From Hyphomonas johnsonii MHS-2 (GTDB lineage: Bacteria; Pseudomonadota; Alphaproteobacteria; Caulobacterales; Hyphomonadaceae), in the NCBI RefSeq assembly GCF_000685275.1, contig NZ_ARYK01000004.1, forward strand, positions 62,001 through 126,000: 64,000 nucleotides of DNA. The letters run 5' to 3'. Both the position numbers and the translations under genes were made by a program. The notes under the pieces were generated by a model. The model ran no database searches, was not told the origin of the DNA, and was given only the letters and a program-made list of their open reading frames with translations. Within the stretch, counting starts at the first letter, position 1. The number at the start of each line of letters is the position of its first letter. Below are positions 55,250 to 62,487 of this stretch, piece by piece.

Positions 55250-55816
55250 TCAGGTTCCCTTGAAGTCCACGGAAGGCAGGGCCCGGTCAGCGGTCTCGAT
55301 CTCGAAGAAATCCCGTTGGCGAAATCCGAACAGGCTGGCCACCAGATTGGCCGGGAAGCTTTCCACAGTGGTGTTCAGTTCGCGCACGGCGCCATTGAAG
55401 AACCGCCGCGCCATCTCGATCTTGGTTTCGGTGTCCGACAGTTCGGTCTGCAGCTCGAGGAAGTTCCGGCTCGCCTTGAGGTCCGGATAGGCTTCGGCAA
55501 CCGCCATCAGGCGTGCCACCGGCTGCGACAGCGCCGTTTCCGTCTTGCCGCGCTCGGTCGTATTGTCACCGGCGGCCAGCGCCGCCGAGCGCTTGGCCAC
55601 GACATCCTCGAACAGGGACTTCTCGTGCGCCGCGTAACCGCGCACCGATTCCACAAGGCGCGGGATCAGGTCTGACCGGCGCTTCAGCTGGACATCGATA
55701 TCGGCCCAGCCATTTTTCACCATCTGGCGCTTGTGGACCAGCCGGTTGAAGATCAGCACCAGGCCAACCAGCATGAATGCGGCCAGTGCGATCAGGAATA
55801 GTATTATGCCGATCAT
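55250..55816 (-). CDS. lemA: LemA family protein
   Basis: A 188-residue protein with one N-terminal helix ([17 protein letters not shown]) and a helical domain carrying the LemA signature [33 protein letters not shown] and [14 protein letters not shown]. LemA proteins are membrane-anchored and of unclear function. It leads a two-gene unit with the DUF2207 gene. Confidence 0.95.
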   Translation of the reverse strand: MIGIILFLIALAAFMLVGLVLIFNRLVHKRQMVKNGWADIDVQLKRRSDLIPRLVESVRGYAAHEKSLFEDVVAKRSAALAAGDNTTERGKTETALSQPVARLMAVAEAYPDLKASRNFLELQTELSDTETKIEMARRFFNGAVRELNTTVESFPANLVASLFGFRQRDFFEIETADRALPSVDFKGT

Positions 55817-55870
55817 CGTGTTCCTCCCGGTGAACCTGCCTTGCCTGTATCGGGCAAAGCGGCGGAATTG

Positions 55871-56623
55871 TCACTCGCCCGCCAGGCGCGAGACATTCAG
55901 CGGATGCGAAATCTCCATGCGCCCGTCGCGGACATAGCCGCGCGCCAGCAGGCCCGTCCCGGCCGGTGTCTGGCAGAGCGCGGCAGCCGCGCGCTCGATC
56001 TCGAGGACCAGCGCCGACCCGGCCAGCGTCAGGTCACACGCGGTCCCCGGCGCATCGCTGCGCTCCCGGCGCGCGACATGGCCCTCGACCAGCTGGAACC
56101 GCTCGAATGGCTCCGGCAGGTCATCCGCAGCGGGAATGCGATAGGCCCGCTCGCCCCAGAGGCCGGTCCTGGCGGCCCGTGCCTTCGCCTCCAGCGGCAC
56201 CAGCGGCGCATTGGCCCCGGCAGTATCGGGATACACCCGCACCCGCGCCCCGCCTCGCGCCACCATCTCCCGGTTCAGCCACAGGTCCGGCCCCAGCGCG
56301 TCCGTCGTCACCACTTGCGCCAGCGCCCGGTCATAGCGGTCGCGCGTCAGGCCGGCATAGTGCAGCTGCACCTCCCGCCCCAGCGCCATGTCTTCCAGCA
56401 AGCGCCGGGATTCCTTGAAGTAGGGCGCACCCTCCCGCTCCTTGTAAGGCCCGGCAGGTGCCTCGATGCCGACCAGGCGCACGCTCTGCCCGGTGTCCAG
56501 CACCAGTGCGTCGCCATCGATCACCCGGACGACGCGGCCGCGCTCGCCCGGTGCCGTGCCCTCCAGCGGATCGGGCGCGCTGCAGGCGGTCGCCAGGCAG
56601 AACGCGGCCAAGGCAAGATACAT
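55871..56623 (-). CDS. SNase-domain lipoprotein (thermonuclease-like)
   Basis: A 250-residue protein. The lipobox is LATAC near residue 13. A staphylococcal-nuclease domain follows: VVRVIDGDALVLD, VRLVGIEAPAGP and the second-arginine region DRYDRALAQVV. The site is less canonical than in the first SNase here: the position of the catalytic Glu reads APAGP in place of APE. It may be a degenerate or structural nuclease. The C-terminal part is a separate beta-rich domain. ATG 56623 is chosen so that the signal is in the normal place. Confidence 0.75.
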   Translation of the reverse strand: MYLALAAFCLATACSAPDPLEGTAPGERGRVVRVIDGDALVLDTGQSVRLVGIEAPAGPYKEREGAPYFKESRRLLEDMALGREVQLHYAGLTRDRYDRALAQVVTTDALGPDLWLNREMVARGGARVRVYPDTAGANAPLVPLEAKARAARTGLWGERAYRIPAADDLPEPFERFQLVEGHVARRERSDAPGTACDLTLAGSALVLEIERAAAALCQTPAGTGLLARGYVRDGRMEISHPLNVSRLAGE

Positions 56624-56766
56624 CCCCCGTCCCACGTCCCTGCCACTCCCCTGCAACCCCTGCTACTCCGCCCGGGCCGGCCCCGGTCCAGGCACGCTGC
56701 CACACCGGCGCACGCCGCGCAAAGGGCTTCAAACCCGCGCCGCTTTGCCCTATAGGCAGACCCGAT

Positions 56767-56843
56767 GATCCCGTAGCTCAGCAGGATAGAGCAACAGATT
56801 CCTAATCTGTAGGTCGCGCGTTCGAATCGCGCCGGGATCACCA
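56767..56843 (+). tRNA. tRNA-Arg (anticodon CCT)
   Basis: A complete cloverleaf: acceptor GATCCCG with CGGGATC, D-arm TAGCTCAGC, anticodon stem ACAGA/TCTGT with loop TTCCTAA (CCT at 56801-56803), T-arm GCGCGTTCGAATCGCGC, and a genome-encoded CCA. It reads AGG codons. No repeat or integrase sits directly at its 3' end. Confidence 0.96.
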
Positions 56844-57083
56844 ATAATTTCAAGATACTGTGGAGGTTTCATCTGCGTGGACGCCGGCGCGTACGGTTCG
56901 TCGCCAGAGCGGACAACTCACATGAGCGCCCTGTTCGGCACGGGTTCGGAGCCCCGGGCAGCGAGTGCCCGCGCCCAGTATGAAACGGGCGAAACATGCC
57001 GGGCAAGTGTGCTGACCTGATCAAATTGCGCCGGGGTGGTCATAAGGCGGTGCTGACCTGTTGTGCGTCGCGGCGTTTTCCCG
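56844..57083. other. intergenic region between the two tRNA genes
   Basis: No gene is seen. It holds a short stem (GGGCA-gcgag-TGCCC around 56958) and an exact 11-base direct repeat GTGCTGACCTG at 57009-57019 and 57050-57060, spaced by 41 bases. Neither has an assigned role. Confidence 0.4.
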
Positions 57084-57110
57084 TTGACGTTTTCCGGCCC
57101 GGGTTATAAG
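57084..57110 (+). promoter_or_regulatory. likely promoter of tRNA-Leu
   Basis: TTGACG (57084-57089) and TATAAG (57105-57110) are separated by 15 bases and end 19 bases before the tRNA-Leu gene. The hexamers are good; the spacing is short. Confidence 0.55.
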
Positions 57111-57129
57111 TCCCCCCTTCCAAACCCGT

Positions 57130-57216
57130 GCCCAGATGGCGGAATTGGTAGACGCGCTACGTTCAGGTCGTAGTGATCGCAAGGTCGTGGAGGTTCGAGT
57201 CCTCTTCTGGGCACCA
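57130..57216 (+). tRNA. tRNA-Leu (anticodon CAG)
   Basis: An 87-base class II tRNA: acceptor GCCCAGA with TCTGGGC, anticodon stem CTACG/CGTAG with loop TTCAGGT (CAG at 57164-57166), a long variable arm, T-arm with GGTTCGAGTCC, and encoded CCA. The 3' end should be the attachment site of the element whose integrase starts 195 bases further. Confidence 0.96.
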
Positions 57217-57411
57217 TTAGCTTCTCCGAGACAGTCCGAGAAACTCCAAAAACCACTGAAAAACATAGAGTTTTTGGCCAGAAAGGCCGAATTGTTGTCC
57301 GATATGGGTTGGGGGTATGTGCCTGCATCCGGCTTTATTGGGGGTAGATTCGGGGGTATGGTGGCATTTTCGCCCCTCAAATTGACAAGCCGATACCCCC
57401 AAAAGCCCACG
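57217..57411. other. attachment-side region with GGGGGTA repeats
   Basis: Between the tRNA 3' end and the integrase start lie three direct copies of GGGGGTA (57311, 57340 and 57352) and one inverted copy TACCCCC (57394-57400). They sit where P4-type integrases have their arm-type binding sites and the integrase promoter. No coding frame is supported here, even though the frame of the integrase runs upstream through it. Confidence 0.5.
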
Positions 57412-58617
57412 ATGCCTCTTACCGACACGCGATTGCGCCAACTCAAATCAGACGCCAAGCCGTACAAGGTTTCGGACGGTGGCGGGCTGTATGTCCTGGT
57501 GAACGCCAACGGATCAAAGCTGTGGCGGCTCAAGTATCGGTTCAATGGCAAGGAAAAGGTGCTGTCGTTTGGCTCCTACCCCGAAACCACACTTGCGCGG
57601 GCGAGAGAACGGCGAAGTGACGCCAAGACGTTGTTGGCCGACGGCATAGATCCCGCCGCGCATGCCAAAGCCGAAAAGGAAGAAGACGAGGCTTTGAACG
57701 AACACACGTTCGCGCTTATCGCCGCCGAACTTATGGAAAAGCTGCGCAAGGAAGGCAAAGCCGAAACCACGCTTCACAAGAAGCAATGGCTTCTGGACAA
57801 GGCGAACGATGATTTTGGAAGCCTGCCGATCCGCCTGCTGACACCAGCCACTGTTCTGGAAACCGTTCGGAAGGTGGAGGCGCTTGGCAATTATGAAAGC
57901 GCCAAAAGGCTGCGCTCTACCATTGGTCAGGTTTGCCGCTATGCCGTCGCCACAGCGCGCGCTGACAATGACCCGACCTATGCGCTGCGTGGTGCGCTGA
58001 TCGCGCCGAAGGTGACGCACATGGCGGCAGCAACCACCCGTGATGAGTTTGCGGAAGTTGTGCAGGCGGTTTGGGAATACGATGGCGGTGCGCCGTCCAC
58101 CCGCGCGGCCCTGAAACTGATGGCCTTGCTCTATACCCGCCCCGGCGAATTACGGCTGGCGCTTTGGGAAGAGTTTGACCTGGAGGCTGCGACCTGGACT
58201 ATTCCGGCCAGCCGCACGAAGATGCGCCGCGAGCATGTCAAACACGTCGCCCCGCTGGCCGTCCAAATCTTGCGAGATCTTCGCCGCGAAACGGGAAGCA
58301 ATTATCGCGTATTTCCGTCTTCTATCGCGCGAGACAAACCGATCAGCGAGAACACGTTGAATCAGGCTTTACGGCGCATGGGGTTTGAGAAGGATCAACA
58401 CACGTCGCACGGGTTTCGCGCCAGCGCGTCCACCCTGCTGAATGAAAGCGGACTATGGGACAAAGACGCAATCGAAGCCGAACTTGCCCACGTCGGCGCT
58501 GACCAAGTGCGGCGCGCGTATCATCGCGCGCTATACTGGGACGAACGTGTGAAGATGGCGGAGTGGTGGGCCAGCGAGATCCAGCAAATGCTAAATGGTA
58601 ACCGGGGTCTAGGTTGA
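57412..58617 (+). CDS. P4-type tyrosine integrase (DUF4102 N-terminus)
   Basis: A 401-residue site-specific recombinase. The DUF4102 arm-binding start (LRQLKSDAKPYKVSDGGGLYVLV) leads into a catalytic part with the first Arg in YTRPGELRLA, the HxxR box in SHGFRASAST, and the tyrosine region AYHRALYWDER. It directly follows tRNA-Leu in the same orientation, the standard arrangement for an element integrated into the tRNA 3' end. I start at ATG 57412 rather than further upstream, where the frame overlaps the tRNA. Confidence 0.93.
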   Translation: MPLTDTRLRQLKSDAKPYKVSDGGGLYVLVNANGSKLWRLKYRFNGKEKVLSFGSYPETTLARARERRSDAKTLLADGIDPAAHAKAEKEEDEALNEHTFALIAAELMEKLRKEGKAETTLHKKQWLLDKANDDFGSLPIRLLTPATVLETVRKVEALGNYESAKRLRSTIGQVCRYAVATARADNDPTYALRGALIAPKVTHMAAATTRDEFAEVVQAVWEYDGGAPSTRAALKLMALLYTRPGELRLALWEEFDLEAATWTIPASRTKMRREHVKHVAPLAVQILRDLRRETGSNYRVFPSSIARDKPISENTLNQALRRMGFEKDQHTSHGFRASASTLLNESGLWDKDAIEAELAHVGADQVRRAYHRALYWDERVKMAEWWASEIQQMLNGNRGLG

Positions 58618-58718
58618 ACCTGAAGGCATTGCCCATCATCGACGATCCACCAAGAATTGCCACCTAAAGGAGAATCGCTATTTCTAACGCTTTCCGATGC
58701 AGAAAACGTTCAAGATAG

Positions 58719-59390
58719 ATGCGCGACTCTAATTATGATTATGACGTGTCGCCTTGGTGGCGGCTGACGGACAAGTTGAGCGTTGTAGAAGCAAGTTTGC
58801 TTGTACTGGGCATTGAGCCACAAGGCCTCGCCGAATACATCGAAAACCATGAAGCCCACCAACGCCCCAAAGGATATGCAGCGGTCAAAGCAGGAATAGT
58901 CGCCGGCCTTCAGAACGAAACGCTGAAGGGACATCTGAGCTTTGTTCAATACCAAGAGCACGGTGGCGGGTGGGAGACTGATTATACTCGCCACGATCTA
59001 AGTGCATCGGCGGTCGAGGTCGACAGTCTGATCAATTGGCTGACATCCCGGGGAGTATCAGAAGGCTACTTTTTCTCAACTGACAATTCGAAGGGTGGGC
59101 TACGTGATGCGTCGCATCCACGCTACGCACCAAAACTGGCCGCTGCGGTTCGGGCATGGGAATCCTTTGACGAATCATCTTCGGCACCGGGAACCGCAAA
59201 GCAAAGGCTGGCAAAGTGGTTGAGGTTGCACGCAGCCGAGTACGGTTTGACGGATGACGATGGAAAATCGAGGGAGTCTGTCATTGAGCAACTGGCTACG
59301 ATTGCGAATTGGGCCACCAAGGGGGGCGCTCCGAAAGCGGAATCCCCAGAACCCTTTGATAATGACCTTGATGATAAAATCCCATTTTAA
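58719..59390 (+). CDS. uncharacterised island protein
   Basis: A 223-residue protein I recognise only as a type common in integrated elements. It contains WWRLTDKLSVVEASLLVLGI at the start and PRYAPKLAAAVRAWESFD in the middle, a segment often seen in such cargo, and ends in an acidic tail (PFDNDLDDKIPF). No catalytic motif is visible. It may bind nucleic acid or another island protein. Confidence 0.65.
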   Translation: MRDSNYDYDVSPWWRLTDKLSVVEASLLVLGIEPQGLAEYIENHEAHQRPKGYAAVKAGIVAGLQNETLKGHLSFVQYQEHGGGWETDYTRHDLSASAVEVDSLINWLTSRGVSEGYFFSTDNSKGGLRDASHPRYAPKLAAAVRAWESFDESSSAPGTAKQRLAKWLRLHAAEYGLTDDDGKSRESVIEQLATIANWATKGGAPKAESPEPFDNDLDDKIPF

Positions 59391-59550
59391 CTGGGTGCTA
59401 TGAACATCTTGCGGGGAACCTCCACGAGGTCTTGCGTTTTCGATGGTTAGGTTAGCCGCAAAATTCAGCCGACCTTTTTGAAACCTCCCCTCCTATTATC
59501 CGCCACCTACAAGCCGGATGTTTTCGTCTCCAAACCGATGGAGATGAACC

Positions 59551-59754
59551 ATGTCGAACCAATCCGCGCTACCCGTTACCGGCTTCCTGCGTATCAGGCA
59601 GATACTCGCCCCGACTGGGCCTATCCCCGTCAGCAAATCGACCTGGTGGGCTGGCGTAAAGGATGGGCGGTTTCCCAAGCCGCTCAAACTCGGCAAGCGC
59701 GTCACCGTCTGGCGCGCTGAAGACATTCGCGCGCTGATCGAAAATGGCGCGTAG
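59551..59754 (+). CDS. AlpA-like small DNA-binding regulator
   Basis: A 67-residue protein of the AlpA/excisionase type: GFLRIRQILA, then VSKSTWWAGVKDGRFPKPLKL with the winged-helix recognition part, and TVWRAEDIRALIEN. In P4-like elements such proteins activate or assist integrase-directed excision. The 3' end overlaps the next gene by eleven bases. Confidence 0.8.
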   Translation: MSNQSALPVTGFLRIRQILAPTGPIPVSKSTWWAGVKDGRFPKPLKLGKRVTVWRAEDIRALIENGA

Positions 59755-60220
59755 GCCGAACTGGCGCGCGATCCGAATCCATCGCAGCTATTCAGTTGAT
59801 GAGGCGGCCCGCGCACTTGGGGTTGCCAAGGTGACTGTAAGGCGATGGATCGCGTCGGGTGGCCTTCCCGTCATTGACGATTGCAAGCCAACGCTGATCC
59901 TGGGCGCTGAGCTGTCTGCCTTTGTCAAAGGAAAGCGCGCCCCGAGGCACAAGCTCCGCCTTGATCAGTGTTACTGCATGCGATGCCACGCACCGAAAGG
60001 CGCCGCGCTTTGCGAAGCGGAATTGATCCCGGCCAAGGGCGCGAGCGCGATGGTTCGAATGCTTTGTGAGACATGCGCGGCGGTGATGCACAAGCGTGTC
60101 AGCTGGAAGCAGGTTTCGCAGCTATCCGCCCTTGTCAGACTTTCAGGGGCGCAGCGCGTCAAACACCTAGGTGAGACCACTCAGCCCTGCGTGAATGATC
60201 ACTGCCAGAAGGAGGTTTGA
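59744..60220 (+). CDS. HTH protein with a C-terminal zinc ribbon
   Basis: A 158-residue protein. An excisionase-like HTH (YSVDEAARALGVAKVTVRRW, residues about 15-40) is followed by a four-cysteine zinc knuckle (CYCMRCHAPKG and MLCETCAAVMH). It overlaps the AlpA-like gene and precedes a tyrosine recombinase by four bases, so the three appear to be one module. It may bind DNA and assist or direct the recombinase. Confidence 0.7.
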   Translation: MARRPNWRAIRIHRSYSVDEAARALGVAKVTVRRWIASGGLPVIDDCKPTLILGAELSAFVKGKRAPRHKLRLDQCYCMRCHAPKGAALCEAELIPAKGASAMVRMLCETCAAVMHKRVSWKQVSQLSALVRLSGAQRVKHLGETTQPCVNDHCQKEV

Positions 60221-60223
60221 AGA

Positions 60224-61327
60224 ATGAAAAAAGCGCACCCCAAAAATGAGCGGATCAAGCGGAAATATCTGCAATGGCTGGAGACCGCCAAGGGCATGAC
60301 GCCCGCCACGGCCGATCAAGTTGCCGGCGCTATTTCCGCCTTCGAGAAATCGACGAATGGCAAGGACTTCGCCGCCTTCCATATTGAACAGCCACAGAAG
60401 TTTCAGCGCGACCTGAAGGCGGCAATCAATGCGAAGACTGGCAAGCCATTAGCCAAATCCACGATCCGCTCGCGGCTGATGGCCGTGAAGGCGTTCTTCA
60501 AGTGGCTGGCAGATCAGCAGGGTTACAAGAGCCGGATCAGCCATTCTGATTGCGAGTATTTCAACGTGACCGCCAATGATCGCCGGATTGCCACCGCGCG
60601 GCGCGAGCGGCCTGTGCCGAGCGTCGAACAGCTGCACCACGTCATTGCCGCCGCTCCGCATGAAACCGCTATCCAGAAGCGTGATCGCGCCTTAATCGCC
60701 TTTACCCTGCTGACAGGCATGCGTGACGCGGCGATTGCATCCTTGCCTTTGGGCAAGGTGAACTTGGAGCGCCGCGAAGTGTTCCAAGATGCGCGCCTGG
60801 TGAAGACGAAGAACGCCAAGACCATGACGACCTATTTCTTCCCTGTGGGCGGCGAAGCGGAGGCGATTTTCATTGACTGGGTAAGGTTCCTGCGTGACGA
60901 ACTGCTGTTTGCGGACGCTGACCCGTTGTTTCCCAAAACTGAGACGGGCGTAAACGAAGCTGGGTTTCTTGGGCCTATCGGCCTGTCGCGGCTGTACTGG
61001 AGAAGCGCTGACGCAATCAGACGAATCTTTCGCGAGCGGTTTGAAGCGGCTGGGTTGCCGTATTTCCACCCGCACAGCCTGCGCCATACGCTTATGCAAG
61101 TAGCATTCCGCAAGAATCTCGACCCGGAAGCCCTAAAGGCCTGGAGTCAGAACTTGGCGCATGAAAATCTCGCCACTAGCCTCAACTCATACGGTAAGAT
61201 TCAGGATCAGCGCACGGCGGAGATCATGGCGGGTCTTGCTTTGGCTGACGTTGAAGGAGCCAGTTCCAGACTACCGCCAGAAGTGCTTGAATGGATGGCG
61301 AAAGAACTGAGCCAGCGGAAAATCTAA
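60224..61327 (+). CDS. tyrosine recombinase of the element, second copy type
   Basis: A 367-residue tyrosine recombinase unrelated in its N-terminus to the P4-type integrase. The core-binding domain is residues about 1-110; the catalytic part has TGMRDAAIAS (first Arg), HPHSLRHTLM (HxxR) and NSYGKIQ with the tyrosine, and LAHEN holds the second histidine. A C-terminal fragment of a close paralog lies at 62045-62401. The gene starts four bases after the zinc-ribbon protein. Confidence 0.9.
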   Translation: MKKAHPKNERIKRKYLQWLETAKGMTPATADQVAGAISAFEKSTNGKDFAAFHIEQPQKFQRDLKAAINAKTGKPLAKSTIRSRLMAVKAFFKWLADQQGYKSRISHSDCEYFNVTANDRRIATARRERPVPSVEQLHHVIAAAPHETAIQKRDRALIAFTLLTGMRDAAIASLPLGKVNLERREVFQDARLVKTKNAKTMTTYFFPVGGEAEAIFIDWVRFLRDELLFADADPLFPKTETGVNEAGFLGPIGLSRLYWRSADAIRRIFRERFEAAGLPYFHPHSLRHTLMQVAFRKNLDPEALKAWSQNLAHENLATSLNSYGKIQDQRTAEIMAGLALADVEGASSRLPPEVLEWMAKELSQRKI

Positions 61328-61520
61328 GTTTGGAACGCGCCAACCTTGCCGTTTTCAAGATTAGGCAACTTTTCGCCAATTGAGTGAATGTTGGAAGTGA
61401 GAGGGTGGCAGGCAAACCGAAGTTAAACGGTATAGCAACAGAGATTTTTAATCTTTGCGTCTTCACGGTTGCGCTCGCAGAGCCCTGAAAAGGTTCTCGC
61501 TATTTGAAGGACAGCAAAAA

Positions 61521-61880
61521 ATGATGCGTAATGTAACTATTTCGATCGTATTAATTGGCCTTACTGGCTGCGCGTCAACAGAGCAGGCAAAGTCGCAAGT
61601 GGAGCCAGAAGTCCAAATTGCAAGCCAAGAGGAAATCGACGGCGCTACTCAAGGCGTTCTCAACTGCGCGAGGGCGGCAATTCATCTATATGACGACAAA
61701 GTCTCCCCCGCGGACACTGTAGGGCGAGCGATTTCTGGTCACTGCCGACAGGAGATTACCACATTGATAGCCGCCTCGACGAAGGGAATGGATAGATACA
61801 CTCGATCTGGGTTCTTGGAGGCATTTGACGCAGAGGAAATCTTTACCAGTCTAGTATTGCAGGCGCGGGCCCGGCGCTGA
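61521..61880 (+). CDS. small lipoprotein, unknown function
   Basis: A 119-residue protein with a signal and lipobox (VLIGLTGC). The mature part is helical, with two more cysteines (LNCARAA and GHCRQE). ATG 61521 follows AAGGACAGC. No homology can be assigned, and it sits between a recombinase gene and its truncated copy. Confidence 0.65.
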   Translation: MMRNVTISIVLIGLTGCASTEQAKSQVEPEVQIASQEEIDGATQGVLNCARAAIHLYDDKVSPADTVGRAISGHCRQEITTLIAASTKGMDRYTRSGFLEAFDAEEIFTSLVLQARARR

Positions 61881-62044
61881 CCGCACACCACTCGGATCCA
61901 CCCAACCCTGAACGCTAATATGCGGCGTCCCGAGCGGCGACCGCGGAGAGAACCCTAGAGCCCGGCCCGCATAATGAACCGCAGAAAGATAAGCACTTGA
62001 CCATGGCGATTAGAGAACTGCCCGGGACGTGACCACCGACTTGC

Positions 62045-62401
62045 TTGATACGAGACTACTGGAGCGACGCAGCCGGGATTCGGCGTATTTTCCGCGAACG
62101 CTTTGAAGCGGCGGGCCTGCCCTATTTCAACCCGCATACCGTTCGCAAGACGCTGATGCAGGTTGCCTTTCGCAAGCAGTTGGACCCCGAAGCGCTGAAA
62201 GCGTGGAGCCAAAATCTGGGCCATGAAGACCTGGCAACCAGTTTGAATGGCTATGGCACGGTTCAGGATCAACGGACTTCTGAGATTATGGCGGGCCTTG
62301 CGGCAACGGAATCAGAGGAAAACGGCGCTGATGCAAACGGAGATCTGCCGCCAGAAATGCTCGCATGGATGGAAGAGCAGGTGCGCCGGCGAAAGGGCTA
62401 G
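62045..62401 (+). pseudogene. truncated tyrosine recombinase (C-terminal third only)
   Basis: The frame begins at about YWSDAAGIRRIF and matches residues of the recombinase at 60224-61327: in the 75 residues from IRRIFRERF to IMAGLA, 64 are identical. HxxR is kept (PHTVRKT) and the tyrosine is in NGYGTV, but the N-terminal two-thirds with the first Arg are absent. No ribosome site precedes it. It is a remnant of a second copy. Confidence 0.85.
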
Positions 62402-62487
62402 GCTGTGAATACGCTACTTGGGGCGTTGCGGCGCATTCGCCTTTCCTGCACTACGGTAACGGCAAATGGAATCAGATAGGGGCAGGT

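Noticed and set aside
53535-55490. A 651-codon plus-strand open frame opposite the DUF2207 and lemA genes
   Set aside because: It is antisense to two clear genes, begins in the sequence complementary to the glycine-rich tail, and shows no recognisable domain. High GC keeps such shadow frames open.
56844-57083. A CRISPR-like or phage-att interpretation of the 11-base repeat between the tRNA genes
   Set aside because: Only two short copies are found, without spacer regularity, and none matches the tRNA-Leu 3' end.
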